64,000 nt of DNA from Strigamia acuminata. Taxonomy: Eukaryota > Arthropoda > Chilopoda > Geophilomorpha > Linotaeniidae. How positions within the stretch are numbered: the first letter of the stretch is position 1; each line of letters begins with the position of its first letter. Where the stretch lies: positions 31,770,427 to 31,834,426 of the forward strand of contig OX442315.1 in NCBI GenBank assembly GCA_949358305.1. Reading direction: 5' to 3'. Both the position numbers and the translations under genes were made by a program. The notes under the pieces were generated by a model that had not been told where the DNA came from, made no database searches, and saw only the letters and a list, made by a program, of their open reading frames with translations. Shown here one piece after another: positions 21,150 through 34,100 of the stretch.

Positions 21150-23267
21150 ATGGCACAATTAGCAGATGAGGCCGCAACCAATTTAAGGCCGCGAAACAGA
21201 TCGAAAACCGCGTTGATTTCCCAGTCCCCATTCGCGCATATCGACGACGATGTTAAAAAATTTTCCAATTCCAGCGTGCGGGAACGTGTGTATTTAGTCA
21301 TATTTGCATTCTATGCATCTATACTCATAATCATACATCAAGCGGATCTTTATCTACCACCGGCGAAAACTGTCGCGGATGTTTTCGGCAAAAACTCGTC
21401 GAAATCCATTACGGGTAAGCGAAAACATTTTCGTCGCCGCAATATTTTCTTTCATTTATTTGTGAAATTTGCACATTTTAGGTTTGTTCACCGAAGAAAG
21501 AACACGGACAAGTTTGTTAACGCTAACGTCTATTGGACCTAGAATAGTGGGAAGTTACGAAAACGAAGTATTAGCGGTGGAATTCCTTTTACGAGAAATA
21601 AATTCGATCAAATTACTGTGCCAGTCGCACTTTAATTTCGAGATTGATGTCCAAAAACCATCGGGGTCGTTTAATCTCGGGTTTCAAGATGGGTTCACTA
21701 GTTATTATTCAAAAGTGAAGAATATTCTAGTGAAGTTGGAACCGAAAAATGGAGCGGAACACGCGCTTTTGCTTAATTGTCATTACGACACGGCGCCAGG
21801 CAGTCCAGGTGGGGTTTAATCGTTAAAAAAAAATAAGAAAAACACAACAAGAATCAATGTATTGAATTGTTTTGGAGTTTCCTTGTGTGTTTCTGTTATC
21901 ACGTTGCTGGAAATAATCATTGATGCATAGTTAATTTCTTTTGTTTTTTGGCCTTGGTAATGCAGGTGCAAGTGACGATGCTGTGAATTGTGCTATCATG
22001 TTAGAAGTACTCCACGTTATTGCTCAAAAAAGTGCTCCTTTGAAACATTCCATCATTTTTAACTTCAATGGTGCTGAGGAAAACGTTTTACAGGTATTTT
22101 AATATATATTTAATATATATTGGTTTATTTTTAAATAAACTTTTGGGTCTCATTAATAAATAATTAGCACATAATGTTTTGTTTACATGTGCTGGATAAT
22201 GTCGATATTGATTTCCAACAAAATCATCTCGACAAACTATGTTTAAAAAATTAAAACAATAAAATTTACCCTATATTTTGTAGGGAAAATATTTAAAATA
22301 ATTTTTTTTATTGGAACCATCTATTCATAATGCGAAAAATAGGCCTACAATTACTGACATGACTTTTTTATGTTATTGTGTGGCAGCTGCTTTTGTAATC
22401 AAGCCATTACGTTGCCGCAACTGGCAACAAAAGAAAAGCAATACAATATTTTTTTTTCGCGTGTTGTGCATTCGGGCCAACGGAATGATAATTTAATTTG
22501 ATAAATAATTTGTTATAATCACATATTTATTATTTAGGCTGCGCATGGTTTCATTACTCAACATCCATGGGCTAAACCGATTCGTGCCTTTATCAATCTA
22601 GAAGCCTGTGGTTCGGGAGGGCGGGAAATTGTGTTTCAGGCTGGTAATACTCATTTATGTGAATAAATAATTTTATTTCATTTATTTTTAATTTGATCTA
22701 GTTTTGATTGAATTTCAGGACCTGAAAATCCATGGCTTGTGCGAGCGTACGGAGAACAAGTTCCGTACCCGTTTGCTTCGGTAATGGGACAAGAAATATT
22801 TGCCAGTGGAATTATTCCTGGCGACACGGATTTTCGAATTTACCGTGATTACGGTCACATTCCAGGACTCGATCTCGCGTATGTCGATAATGGATATGTT
22901 TATCATACGAAATACGATAAAAGTGAATATATACCATCAGGAACGATACAAAGAACAGGTTTATATATTTTTTTAATGTTTATTTGCATTACGATTACCA
23001 TAATTGTTTAATTTCGCTTTATTCGTTTATTCAGGCGAAAATGTTTTGGCTTTAATTCATCATTTGGCTTCCTCGCCGGTTTTGGCTGACCCCGGTCCTG
23101 CGCGAAAAGGAAATTTAATTTTTTTCGATGTTTTGGGTTTTTTTGTGATTATGTATTCGGAATCCTGGGGCGTGATTCTGAATTTGCTGACAGCTTTTTT
23201 GGCCTTCGTGTCATTGTACATATCAATGCGTGCAGTTAAGGAATCGGGTATAAATTTTTTTTAATTT

Positions 23268-23304
<37 letters not shown>

Positions 23305-25191
23305 TTTTTTAGGTTTTTCCCCCGCAACGTATTTTGCAAATTTGAGCATCGCGTTGGTGGTGGTTGTATTGTCTTGGTTTATGAGCATGTGCAGCGTTGT
23401 TTTGATAGCTTCGTTTATAAATTCATTTGATGCAACCATGTCTTGGTTTTCAAATCATTTCTGGATTTTAGCTCTGTATTGTACACCCACGCTGGCTGTG
23501 CAAATTGCCGTTCATAGATTCGGATCTAACATACAAAAAAAAGTAAATTTCAATGCGAATTTTAATGCAATTAATTAATTTTTGGTTTTAATTTCAACAG
23601 TTTTTACTCCCAACATTGAAAGACAATGGTTGGTTCCTTGAAAGTTTATACTTTGAAGCAACTCGGTTGATATACGTAGCGCTGCTAGTATTATTGACAA
23701 TCTTACACTGTCGATCGAGTTTTCTTTTGATGTCTTTAATTATTTTTCCAACGATTATTCGCACTTTTGCAATTCCCTATAATTCACGCAAAACACGTAT
23801 GTAATTTTATTTATTTATTTATTTTTAAAAAATTCTATTTATTTTTATTGCAGGCTCACCTGGTAACTTTATTATCACATACATGGTATCGCAAATCCCT
23901 TCTTGCGTGGTAGTAATGTACGCTTCGTACTGTGTATTTTATACATTTGTGCCAATTATGGGCCGTGCTGGCGCCGTGAACAACCCAGACGTATTTGTTG
24001 GCATTTTAATGAGTGCCGCCACTATTGTATCCACAAGTTTTATGGTAACTGCAATCTACACGTACAATTTATTGAAAATTAATAATAAAAATTGTTTTAA
24101 CAGATGACATTAGTGCAAGTTGTGCGGTCTGTCAACAGAGTTCTTAGTGTTTTGACAGTTGCACTGGTTTTATCAGTTTTTGCCGTTTGTTTTACAAATT
24201 TAGGATTCCCGTACACGGCAAACCCAGCTAATCCCACTCCCCAAAGATACATTGTAGTGGTGAGAATTTCATTGTTTTTACCCGTATAATATAAAATTAA
24301 TTTGCATTTTTTTTGTTCCGCTAAAACAAGCACACTCACCGAACATTTCATAATCATGTTGGCGAAGTCAGAAAAGAAGACTCAGGTTATTGGGTCCTTC
24401 CTATGGATTACAACGGCCCTAAAATCATAACTCCATTCGTGCCAGAATTGAAACATGCTCACTTTGTATTAGACGATTGTGCAACAGAATTGTATTGCGG
24501 AATGCCGTATTATTTTCCCGTACTATCCAAACTCGGGTTAGAATTGTTCATTTTTTAGACAGTTTTTTAAATATCTGCATATAAATTATACTTAAAATTC
24601 TAAATAATTGTGTCTAAAAACGTTAATTTTGATTTAATATTTTATTTTGTAATTTGCATAGGGTTTCGCATTACGTACTGGCTGGGAAACCGACATTACA
24701 CACGCAACCTAAAATGACGCTTGTTTCGCAAAAAGCAATTGGTTTGAACCGGAGGCGGCTAACATTTAATTTGACCGGTCCCACGCACATGGGTGTGTTT
24801 TTATCTCCATCGGTTGACACGATCCTTGCCGATTGGTCGTTTGCTGACGGTGTCCCGGCGTCGGGACCGCTTTGGGGAGACCGGTCAACATATTTCGTTT
24901 ATTATTCGCGCGGAGAAGATCCGCCGGAATGGAGTTTCTGGATCGATTTAAAGGCAAATCTGGATTGTTAATTAGATTAAATTAAATTAATTTTTAATTT
25001 TTTTAAATTTCAGTTGCTCGATTCGCAAAAGAAGGGTCAACCAATGCTGAATATTGTAATGACGTCTCACCATCTTCACGGACCCGATCGGGAAAATGAA
25101 GAGTTGTCGGCGTTTATTCGAAAATTTCCGAATTGGACGTTTCCCGCTAGTTGGTCGGGAACATATCAGTCGTGGGTGTACCATGCCTAAA
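21150..25191 (+). CDS. ERMP1: Endoplasmic reticulum metallopeptidase 1 (M28 family, Fxna)
   Basis: The start is ATG 21150 ([16 protein letters not shown]). A membrane anchor ([15 protein letters not shown]) is followed by the M28 peptidase domain: [17 protein letters not shown], the zinc-ligand motifs [17 protein letters not shown] and [10 protein letters not shown], then [33 protein letters not shown] and YHTKYD. Eight or nine further hydrophobic segments and a lumenal C-terminal domain ([21 protein letters not shown]) complete it. The layout matches vertebrate ERMP1 end to end. The last intron appears to use a GC donor (AAG|GCAAAT, 24954-24956), since no GT keeps frame. ERMP1 acts in the ER and is needed for ovarian follicle organisation in rat. 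Confidence 0.95.
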
Positions 25192-27745
25192 TGAATTGAA
25201 ATAGTGCTAATAATAAAATAAGGAAAAATGAATTGCTATTAATGCTAGATAAAGCCGACAGGATTGACGATTAAAACTTCGTTCTAATAGATTTTTCGAG
25301 CCGTAGTCAAAGTGTTTCTTTTACGGACACTGTAAATTTTGGGAAAATATATTTTTGTTTTAAAGTTTTCATTTTTTTAAACAGTGCATGCATCAGATCT
25401 AGACGTAGCAATAATAATCATTTCCGAGGGTACCACTTAGAGAAATTGAAATAGAATTTAAAAAAGATCACTTTTTTAGATAGAGCTTCCCGTAGAACAA
25501 TTCTAGAGCACCTATAATAGGATTTAAAAATTAATTGAGGTGCCTTTTGGGCCAGTAAAGTAGCTTTAAGATGGTTTTTGAAGGAAAAGATATGTTATCT
25601 CTAGTCAGATGCCGTACACCAAAAGTACACCAAAAGCGTGACCTGAACCTGAATAAATTCACGGATGATTGTGATAGCAAAGTATTTAAACATTTTTATT
25701 GCGTTGATTTTCTATATGTAATAAATAGTTATTAACCAGTTATAAAATTGATAACGTTGAAATAAAATTGATGAGAAAAATAAAATGTGTTTTGTATTAT
25801 TGAGAAATGAAAAACAAGGATTGAGTTACACTTTGATTTCTATCAAATTGCGTCAGAACGAAAACAAAATTAAAAATAAAAATGAGTAATATCAGATAAG
25901 ATTTAATCAGTATGTAACTACAATGTCCTTGTCGGGAAGTAAATACACACGAAAAATACAAATGCAAGGAATTTAATTAAAAATCGTGACTGCATAGTGT
26001 CATCGTTAGGCGTAAATTTGCAATCAGTTTGTCAAGAAATGTCGAATTGTAACCAAACTTTGTTTGAAATGTTCACTTTGTATCTCTGTAATCTATAGCT
26101 ATTAGTTAAGACTTTGCACCAAGGTTATTTGCAGTGTCCTTAGGAAATATTGGGCCACGATGAAGAAAGTTGAGTTTATATTTAGATCAGCTGCCAATTA
26201 AATCCTCGAAAAAAGATTGAATTTTTTAAAATTTAAAAAAAAAAAATTTCCCAAGGATGAGAATTGTGAAATAAAAAAATAGGGAGCAATTTTAGGTTAG
26301 TATTTAATTTTAATCTTGAGTATTTATTACGATTAAACAAGTTTATCTAAACCAGTGTGAATATCTTTTGATGTGCCACTGAGATGTTTATTCTGCTCCT
26401 AAAATAACTTGTCCTAAATTCCATTCAAAAGGGCCAGTATCATTTGATTAACAATTCATTTATGTGTACGCATGTATTGACATTAATTTCTTTCATTCAA
26501 CGATCTCTTAAAACCTGATATTTATATTTCTTCACATTTTTAAATCCATTGCAGCTAATTTGAATTCAAGGTGGGCTCGATGTAGCACAGCTGGCATTTA
26601 TTCATCTCAGCTATGCCAACATCTTGCCTAACTTGAAACCAAAAACATAAACCCGTGTGTTTGCGAATTGAAATGAATAGAGATGTCAAACGATATAAAC
26701 GTGAAACAAATTTTAGGTTTCGATTGCAGCTTGATGCATCACATCTCCCTGCATATCCTCCGCCACATTTTTCTCTTGTTTTTCTATTAATCAAGTGTTC
26801 AAGTCAGACATGACCCTGTACTGACCTCATACAGCTTGCCTCGTTCACCTTGAGTTTAGCACATGCAAAAGATAGTAAAATAGTTAACCTTTTTTCCTGC
26901 GTGTGTATAATTTTCGGCAATAAAAAGAAAAATAATAAAATAAAAAAAAGCCAAGTTTACTTTGAAAATATTTGTACTTGTTCACTCCACTGCATAGCAG
27001 ACGATATTTGCAGCGCAGACGTCCGACAACTTCCAACGTTGCTTCAACTCGTCGCTTCGTTCGGCCAAAACCCACGAAATTTGAAGCGGATTGTTCACGC
27101 ACGTGAGACAGCGGTGAGAACATTTCGTTTGTGTATATCCAAACCATCACTCATCATCGCTAAGGAAGCATCAACAGATATACGAGCGAGCGGAAGAGGG
27201 CAAGGTCGTCTACCGTTTGAGGTTGTTGACTCTTCCCTCGAAGGGATGAATGGTTGAAGAACAAGTCGTCACTGCCCCTTCGTATCCAGATTAGGTCTAA
27301 AATGCATAAATCCCGAAGCGGTATATATGGAAATTCATCAATTTATCGACACCAAAATCAAGATTAAAAATTTTAGAAGAAAAAAAATAAAAGAATAATA
27401 TTTTTTTGGGCCGATTTTGTTTACCTGCATTTAAAGACACCCAGATGGGATAAACTGAAGTGAAGATGTTGTAGCGAAATGGAAAGTGTGATTTGAGAAA
27501 GGACGAAAAACATTTTTCTAGCAGCAAATGTTGGCAGCTGGTTGGGAACATTTGGCGCAGTAAAATCTCAACCCGTAGTGAGGCCTCGAAAGTCTTCAAG
27601 GATCTTTCCCTCGTAACCTTCCCCGTTCGGCCTACCCTTGGACTCAGTTACTTTTAACAAATGTGAATCGTACGATAAAGCTTTTATTTTTATTATTATT
27701 TATAAAAAAAAAAAAATATTCAAATTTATTTTACAGACATATACA
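25192..27745. other. Intergenic region between convergent ERMP1 and RAD54L
   Basis: No conserved gene is seen. The left part is ERMP1 3' UTR and AT-rich DNA. About 26826-26935 is an inverted copy of the repeat at 3555-3645. A GC-richer patch (26990-27300) is open on both strands, but the frames (including 26850-27257 plus) lack recognisable motifs or a plausible start. I treat it as unassigned. Confidence 0.45.
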
Positions 27746-30700
27746 TCAAGATGTTATTTTTTGTTCGTGCGACCGGTGATGGAAAACGAAAGAAATTCCG
27801 AAATCCCAACATCCTTTGAGTACGATGTCGGGCAATGTTTTCTTATCGGCCGCGTGGTTCCATTCGGATAAATCGTTGTTACAATTCGACTCCGGCGGCG
27901 GCGGTTTAACTTGGATTCCATTCACGCATCGCCGGCATTTAAATCTAAAAATAAGTGTCAAAAAATATTAAATTTATTATAAATATAAAAATAGTTAAAA
28001 AAAAAATCGTTACTTATTGTGGGTATCACTGGTTGTCGTGTCTTCCAAACTAAAAAGTTCTCGTAATTCGGATAAACTGAAATGTCTCGCAGCTTCCTCG
28101 TCATCAATGACGCAACTACTGAGAGCTTTCTTGTGTGCTTGGCGCTGAAATATTTTTTCCTCGATCGTTCCCGTCTTTCGAAAATGAAATAAAATAGAAA
28201 ATACAAGAAATAAATCATTCGTAATTAGTTGCGTACGGCTAAAAGTCTGTATATGTAGCATTGTTTTCTTTGTCCGTCTCTCCAAACACGCGCCATTGCT
28301 TGGTCGTCGTTCGCCGGGTTCCAATCGGGATCGAACATGACCAATCGATTAGCTCCGATTAAATTAAGTCCGCAACCGCCAGCTTTACTGCTGAGCATGA
28401 AGACGAACTCGGCACTTTTTGGGTCGTTGAATTTTTCGACAACTTTTGCCCTCTTTTTGATTGACATTGACCCATCCAAGCGTACGTATAAATAACTAAT
28501 GCGAAAAGATATTTAATTACACCGTGAATGGAATGCGAGACCTTATTAATACCGTCTTAATTGGCACAACTTCTCAAATTCATCCAGTGTTTGGGTATAA
28601 TTCGAAACCAAAACAACTTTATCGGTTGAAGTTGTTTTGGTTAGGGCTAAAATTCCATCCAAAACGCGCATTTTCCCAGATAGATCCGGTTGACAACTTT
28701 TTAAATTGAATTTCGGCGGGAATAATTCGACGGTTTGTTTCAATGATCCGTTTCCTTCGACGCATTTTTCGTACACGAGACTGGGATCTATGCAAAGAAA
28801 AAAAAAGATATTAATATTTTGTTTATTTCTTGTGAATAAAACTGCGTAACGGACGATTGCATAATTTCTTTAGCGTTGTAATGGATGATAATGCCGAGCC
28901 AAACCCTTTTTTGCTGTTGGTAATGGGTAATGTTAATTTAGCAGCTTCGGATTCGATGAGTTTTTTGTACAATTGTTCCTGTAGTGGTGTTAATTTGCAA
29001 CACACAACTTGTTCCACTAAAAAATAAAAATAAAAATTGATTACCAATAATTAAATATTTTGGGTTTAAATTTTTTCCAACCTTTTGTGGGCAAATATTT
29101 GGATAAAATAGCAGCCGTGCGTCGAATTATACAGCGGTTTACGAGCGCTACGAGCTCTTGGAGCTTTTCTTGGCCACGTTTGTGGTCACCATCGGTTGCG
29201 GATGCGTCGCGACCACGTAGGATTGGATTTTCGAATTTTCTTTTAAATTCCTGAGCAGTACCTTAGAAATAATAAACAAAAAAAAAATAAAAATAAGTTA
29301 ATAATTCATTAAAAAATATATTACCTAAAATTCCTTCATTAACAAAATGGACCAAACTGAAATATTCCAACAAATCGTTTTGAATCGGCGTGCCTGATAT
29401 GAGAATGCGACGTTTGGATTTCAAATGGAATAATGCGCTGTACGTTTGATTTTCGGAATTCTTCAATCGATGACCCTTTTAATTGACAAATTGCAATAAT
29501 TAGAAATCATTAAATTGATTAACAAAACTTTTAAATTTACTTCGTCGCATATAACGAGTCCGATTTCACTTTTGTGAAGAACCGCTGCGTGCAATCGAAA
29601 TGTTTCGTACGAAATTATTAAAATGGGATTGACGGGCCTTCTGCCGGTCGTCTGCATGAAATCGACTGTAAAAAATTAAATATATAAACGATTTCTTCAA
29701 TATAAATTCACAAATAAGTAAATAAATAAAAAACAGACCTAATTTTTTATCAATTTCATCTTTCGAACCCGAATCAATAACCAATATCATAATTCGTCCA
29801 TTTAACCATTTGTTGATTTCATTATACCAATTCTAAAAAATGAGAAAAAAATCAATTAAAAAATTATAAAAACTTAAAAAATAAACTTTAAAATACTTTT
29901 ACTAAGCTACTCGGTGCAACTATTATCACTTTTTCAATTGTGGGTTTCGTATTTGAACTTTGACGCTGAAAAATACAAAATTTTATCAAAATTTAATTTA
30001 AAAAAAAATAAATTAAATTAAAAAACCAACGAGTAAGGTCCATAATAAGGTGATGCATTGAAGTGTTTTGCCCAATCCCATTTCATCAGCCATGATACAA
30101 CCAAAACTGTTCTCAATTTGTTGTCCCATCACACAATCGTACATGAATTTGACTCCCTCTCTTTGATGAGGTCTTAACACCGCTGTTAACAATGGATCCA
30201 CAACAACATGCACTAATTGTTTCTCATTATCGACTTTTAATTGATCGTGCATTGACGTTGGCGGCGGCGTGTACAAAACAAGAGCTCCTTCTTCAAACGG
30301 ATCGTGAAGAGATTGTCTGACTCCTTGTCGTTTCATGCCGAGTACTCGACTGTAGCATAATCCTTGGTAATTTGCTATTGGTACTTTGAAGGGTTTAGAA
30401 AGAATTTTTTTAATTAGAATTTCCTGCAAACAAATAAGTCGTGTTTAATTTTGTATCGTTTCATTTGCGAGAAAAATGTAATACATAATCTGATGAATAC
30501 GGTGACATCGTCACGGATGTGTTTTCTTTTTCTATTGTAGATGGGCTTTCGTTTTTCTTTCTTTTCGACGTCGAGAGCTGAAAGATCGTAACGATTGAAG
30601 CGACCATTTCACATTCAAGCAATATAATAACACGAATAAACCTTGATAGTTGACGTTGATTTCTCATCTGACTGGTTGAGTTTTCGCTTCGTAAGCTGAC

Positions 30701-30783
30701 TCGGTGCACAACTTCGTCTCTAAAATTACAAAATCAAGTAAAATGACCGATTTAAAAGTAAGTTATTACTCAAATTTTACCAT
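27746..30783 (-). CDS. RAD54L: DNA repair and recombination protein RAD54-like
   Basis: The first coding exon is the ATG alone (30781-30783). The next begins [13 protein letters not shown], matching the family's N-terminus. Then come [27 protein letters not shown], and SNF2 motif I ([10 protein letters not shown]). Motif II (VICDE|GH) is split by an intron, and motif III is SGTPIQND. The insert [26 protein letters not shown] and motif [13 protein letters not shown] follow, ending with the zinc-binding C-terminus ([24 protein letters not shown]). RAD54 is a nuclear dsDNA translocase that stimulates RAD51 strand exchange in homologous recombination. At one junction the model gives [15 protein letters not shown], three residues longer than expected, so that splice site is least certain. 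Confidence 0.95.
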
Positions 30784-31111
30784 TTTCAAGAGATGATAGC
30801 TCCTATTTTAAAAACCGCGGCAAACATTCACGTAATGGCCACTAATGGCCGCCATGCCACATTGCTAGTGCCATCTGCTGTCGGAATTTGAAATTCTAAT
30901 AAACAAATTTTCATAGAATTCCACTTTTTAAAAAAAATAATAAGGAAAAATATATTCGTTAAAATAAAATACAATTTTAATTTTCTCTGAATTTTACATT
31001 ATTAGATATAAACAAATTGCGCCATAGTTTGATCGTCAGTAACGATGCAATAAAACGTGACTTCATTATGCATTTGCTATACGGTAATACTATTATCGGT
31101 AATTGTTCGTG
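30784..31111. other. Gap between RAD54L start and the ROCO-TIR gene 3' end
   Basis: It contains the RAD54L promoter, with a YY1-like GGCCGCCATG phrase near 30847-30856, and the likely 3' UTR of the upstream minus-strand gene. RAD54L and the ROCO-TIR gene are transcribed in the same direction, about 330 bp apart. Confidence 0.5.
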
Positions 31112-34100
31112 TTATAATACAGCACATATCGTGCAACGTTGTACGTGTCCTCTGGATATCACTCTGGGTGTCGGAGGTGGGGTATCTTCGGCGCTATCCG
31201 ATTCTTCTACCAAAGGCAAACTGTCTTGTCTCGGGTTAACCAGAGGATACGACACTAAATCTGCCAATGACAAACGAGAAGTCCATTGATGCGATTCGAC
31301 AACATCGGTTGGTGGATCTTGGACATCTGGAGGCTTCACTGGTAATACAGCCACAGGTTCTACATAGCGACCAACACGCAAACAAAGTTCATTGAATTTG
31401 GTATCCCAATCAGCGTGCACTCCACTGCCGCCATGACCACCCGATCCTACGGACACAAAAATGACAAAACAAGTAAGATTTATTTTATAAATTGTGGATA
31501 TGGAAAAGGAAATAATTACCATCAAAACCAATATACAGCAATGGGCCTAACACTAGTGCCATGGCACCAGGCGGCGGCCAGGGAGTCTCCTGTATCATTG
31601 CTGGAACGATTGGTTTACCAAGAAGGTCTGCCAAGATGACTTCTTGGCTACAGACATTTGACACTACATATTTTGGTGTGATGCAAGACACAACTACCTG
31701 TAATTCAAGAAAGATTGTTCTTACAGTGTATTATTATTATTTTAATTTATTTTCTACCTTGGCATTACTTATTCCCTCATACAGTTTGATTTGGAGATGA
31801 TCTCCGCCTCCAATTTGTCCTATATCCATCCAACAGCGAAAGCCTGCTTGTTCAAGTTTGGTCCGCAGCAGAAGAACTTCATCTTGAACATCCCAGTGGT
31901 AGCTTAAGAATACAGGGGGTTGGTCTTCGTTGCTTTCTTCGCCTTTGTGGATTAGATCGATTATATCATCTCGATGGATGCGTGACAGGCAAGCCAACAA
32001 CATGTCAACAGATGTCTGGGTATTACCACTGGTAACCAACCAATCGGTAACAAGTGATAAACCTGGATTAAGATCTTCACCAAACTGTTCAATTAGGCGT
32101 GGTTTATAGCCTACAAATAAAATGATAGAGTTTGTGTAACCCAATTTCTTCAGAATTTTTGAATTAGCGAAAACTTGGCTCTTGACTAACAAGTGACATT
32201 GTTTGTAGCATGAAGCCAAGTTTTCACTAATTAAACCTCTAATAACAATTGGCATACCAAGTTTATTGGCTAAAGCAGTCCAATCGTTGCCTTCAGAGCC
32301 AGCATTCAAAAGTTTTGCTGCTCCTTTCAGCCATCTTGGAACATGGCCAACTACATTTTCCATGAGAACGGTTTCGTTGTACAAGGTTTTTGTCACAGCG
32401 TTCTCAGGAAGAACAGCACCAGGACGAACTAAAAGCGAAATTATTATTGCAAAATGCCTAAACATATTTGATTGGTTGTAATTTACTCTGTTTTATCACA
32501 AAAGGAAAATGTTGGCGAATAAAGTGGGTTTTGATTCGACGATGGCCACAAGAAACGACCTGAAAGCAGGAAAATTATTATTACTTATTTATTAATTTAA
32601 AAATATATTAACTAGAACAAACCCTATTTGCCAAACATTCATCCAGCAAAAGAAAATGCAAACACATTTCCTCTTTGCAAGAATTGACTGAGTGCATTGG
32701 ACATTGACAGCCGCATGGACACGCAACATACGTCTGGTATTGTAATCTTTTGATCCAAGCACTCCGAATATCTGCAAGAGCACCTTCTAAAAAATGCCTA
32801 ACCTAAATCAAAGCAAAATTTAAACAGGAATAAACAAGGTGAATGAATTTAATGTTGTAACTTTAATTACTTGTGCACTTGCAGACGGGTGTGGGAAACC
32901 TTGCCATGTTTCCTCAGTAGTGTCCTCCATTACACATTTTTTGGTTATAATCACCTATATGAATAAAAAAGTTTAATTTTTGGCTGCAAGCATGTATCAG
33001 GTTGGGGCATACATTTAATTCAAAAATATCACTTTAGAGATTTCTTGTGGATACCTTTTGTGTTTTCTATGTGATTACCCACATTTTTAACTATCAAATG
33101 ACATTTTAGGGTTATAGCGTCTGGGATTAGACGTTTTGGGGACCACCCACAGCAGGGATGACCTTGAATAGTAATATTACCTTAATTCTTGACAACTTGA
33201 TTGGTGCCATGTGCAGTAGGAAATCATGATCTGCATCTAGATGAAACCGGGCTACTCGAGAAGATAATTTTGGTTGTTGACAGCTGGAAATCTCTTGCGT
33301 CCAGCGTAAAACTTTAGTTACTAATTTATGATAGAGACTGACTGGTAAGAACCCATTGAAATTAATGTAGAACTGAATGCTTTTGTTTTCAGGAGGAATC
33401 CATGTGACTACATCTTGATGCTTTTTTAACTGGCTCGGTATGTACCAACTTTTATTCTCTTGAGCTTGTAGTAGTATTAGATCTGGAGTGTTCTGAAATT
33501 AACAACCAAAAGTGATAAAAGGATTAACTGACCATATAGATTAATGTTTAACTTACTAAAGCTTTTTTTTCACACAGCAGGTCATATTTATCCATAAGTG
33601 CAAGGAGATTAGGTTTCTGATCCCTGTAATCTGCCCATATGTGATTAACAAGCCCATCTTCTAAAATTCCATCTTTCTTAAGCCGACTTATCCAGTTCCA
33701 AGAGTCAGGCCACTAAACATACATCACACGCATTAATTTAGGACAATTTAAGACCAATTTTCTCACTTTGTCCTCATTTGTAGATGCAGCAAAGACCTTT
33801 CCAAATGCTTCAATTAACCATTCTGGATCAATGATTACTGTATGAAAAAGATTTTCTTCCAGGCTTGATTCATAATGAATTAAAAGTCCAAGATCATGGT
33901 AAAACTCTAAAACTGATGAAAAATTGTCTCCTTCGTCAATACCTTCGCTTCTAGCAACTTCTTCCAACTGCAGATAGAAATTCATTAGAGATAAATTGAA
34001 GAAACAATAAAATTAAATAGCTGTGCCTACTTGTTGTCTACTGATGTGTGTTATTCCCTTTTCTACTAAACGTGACATCGCCTCTTCGAATTTCAACCAT

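Noticed and set aside
26850-27257. Plus-strand 135-codon frame in the ERMP1-RAD54L interval
   Set aside because: No motif, the opposite strand is also open, and the left part is a dispersed repeat.
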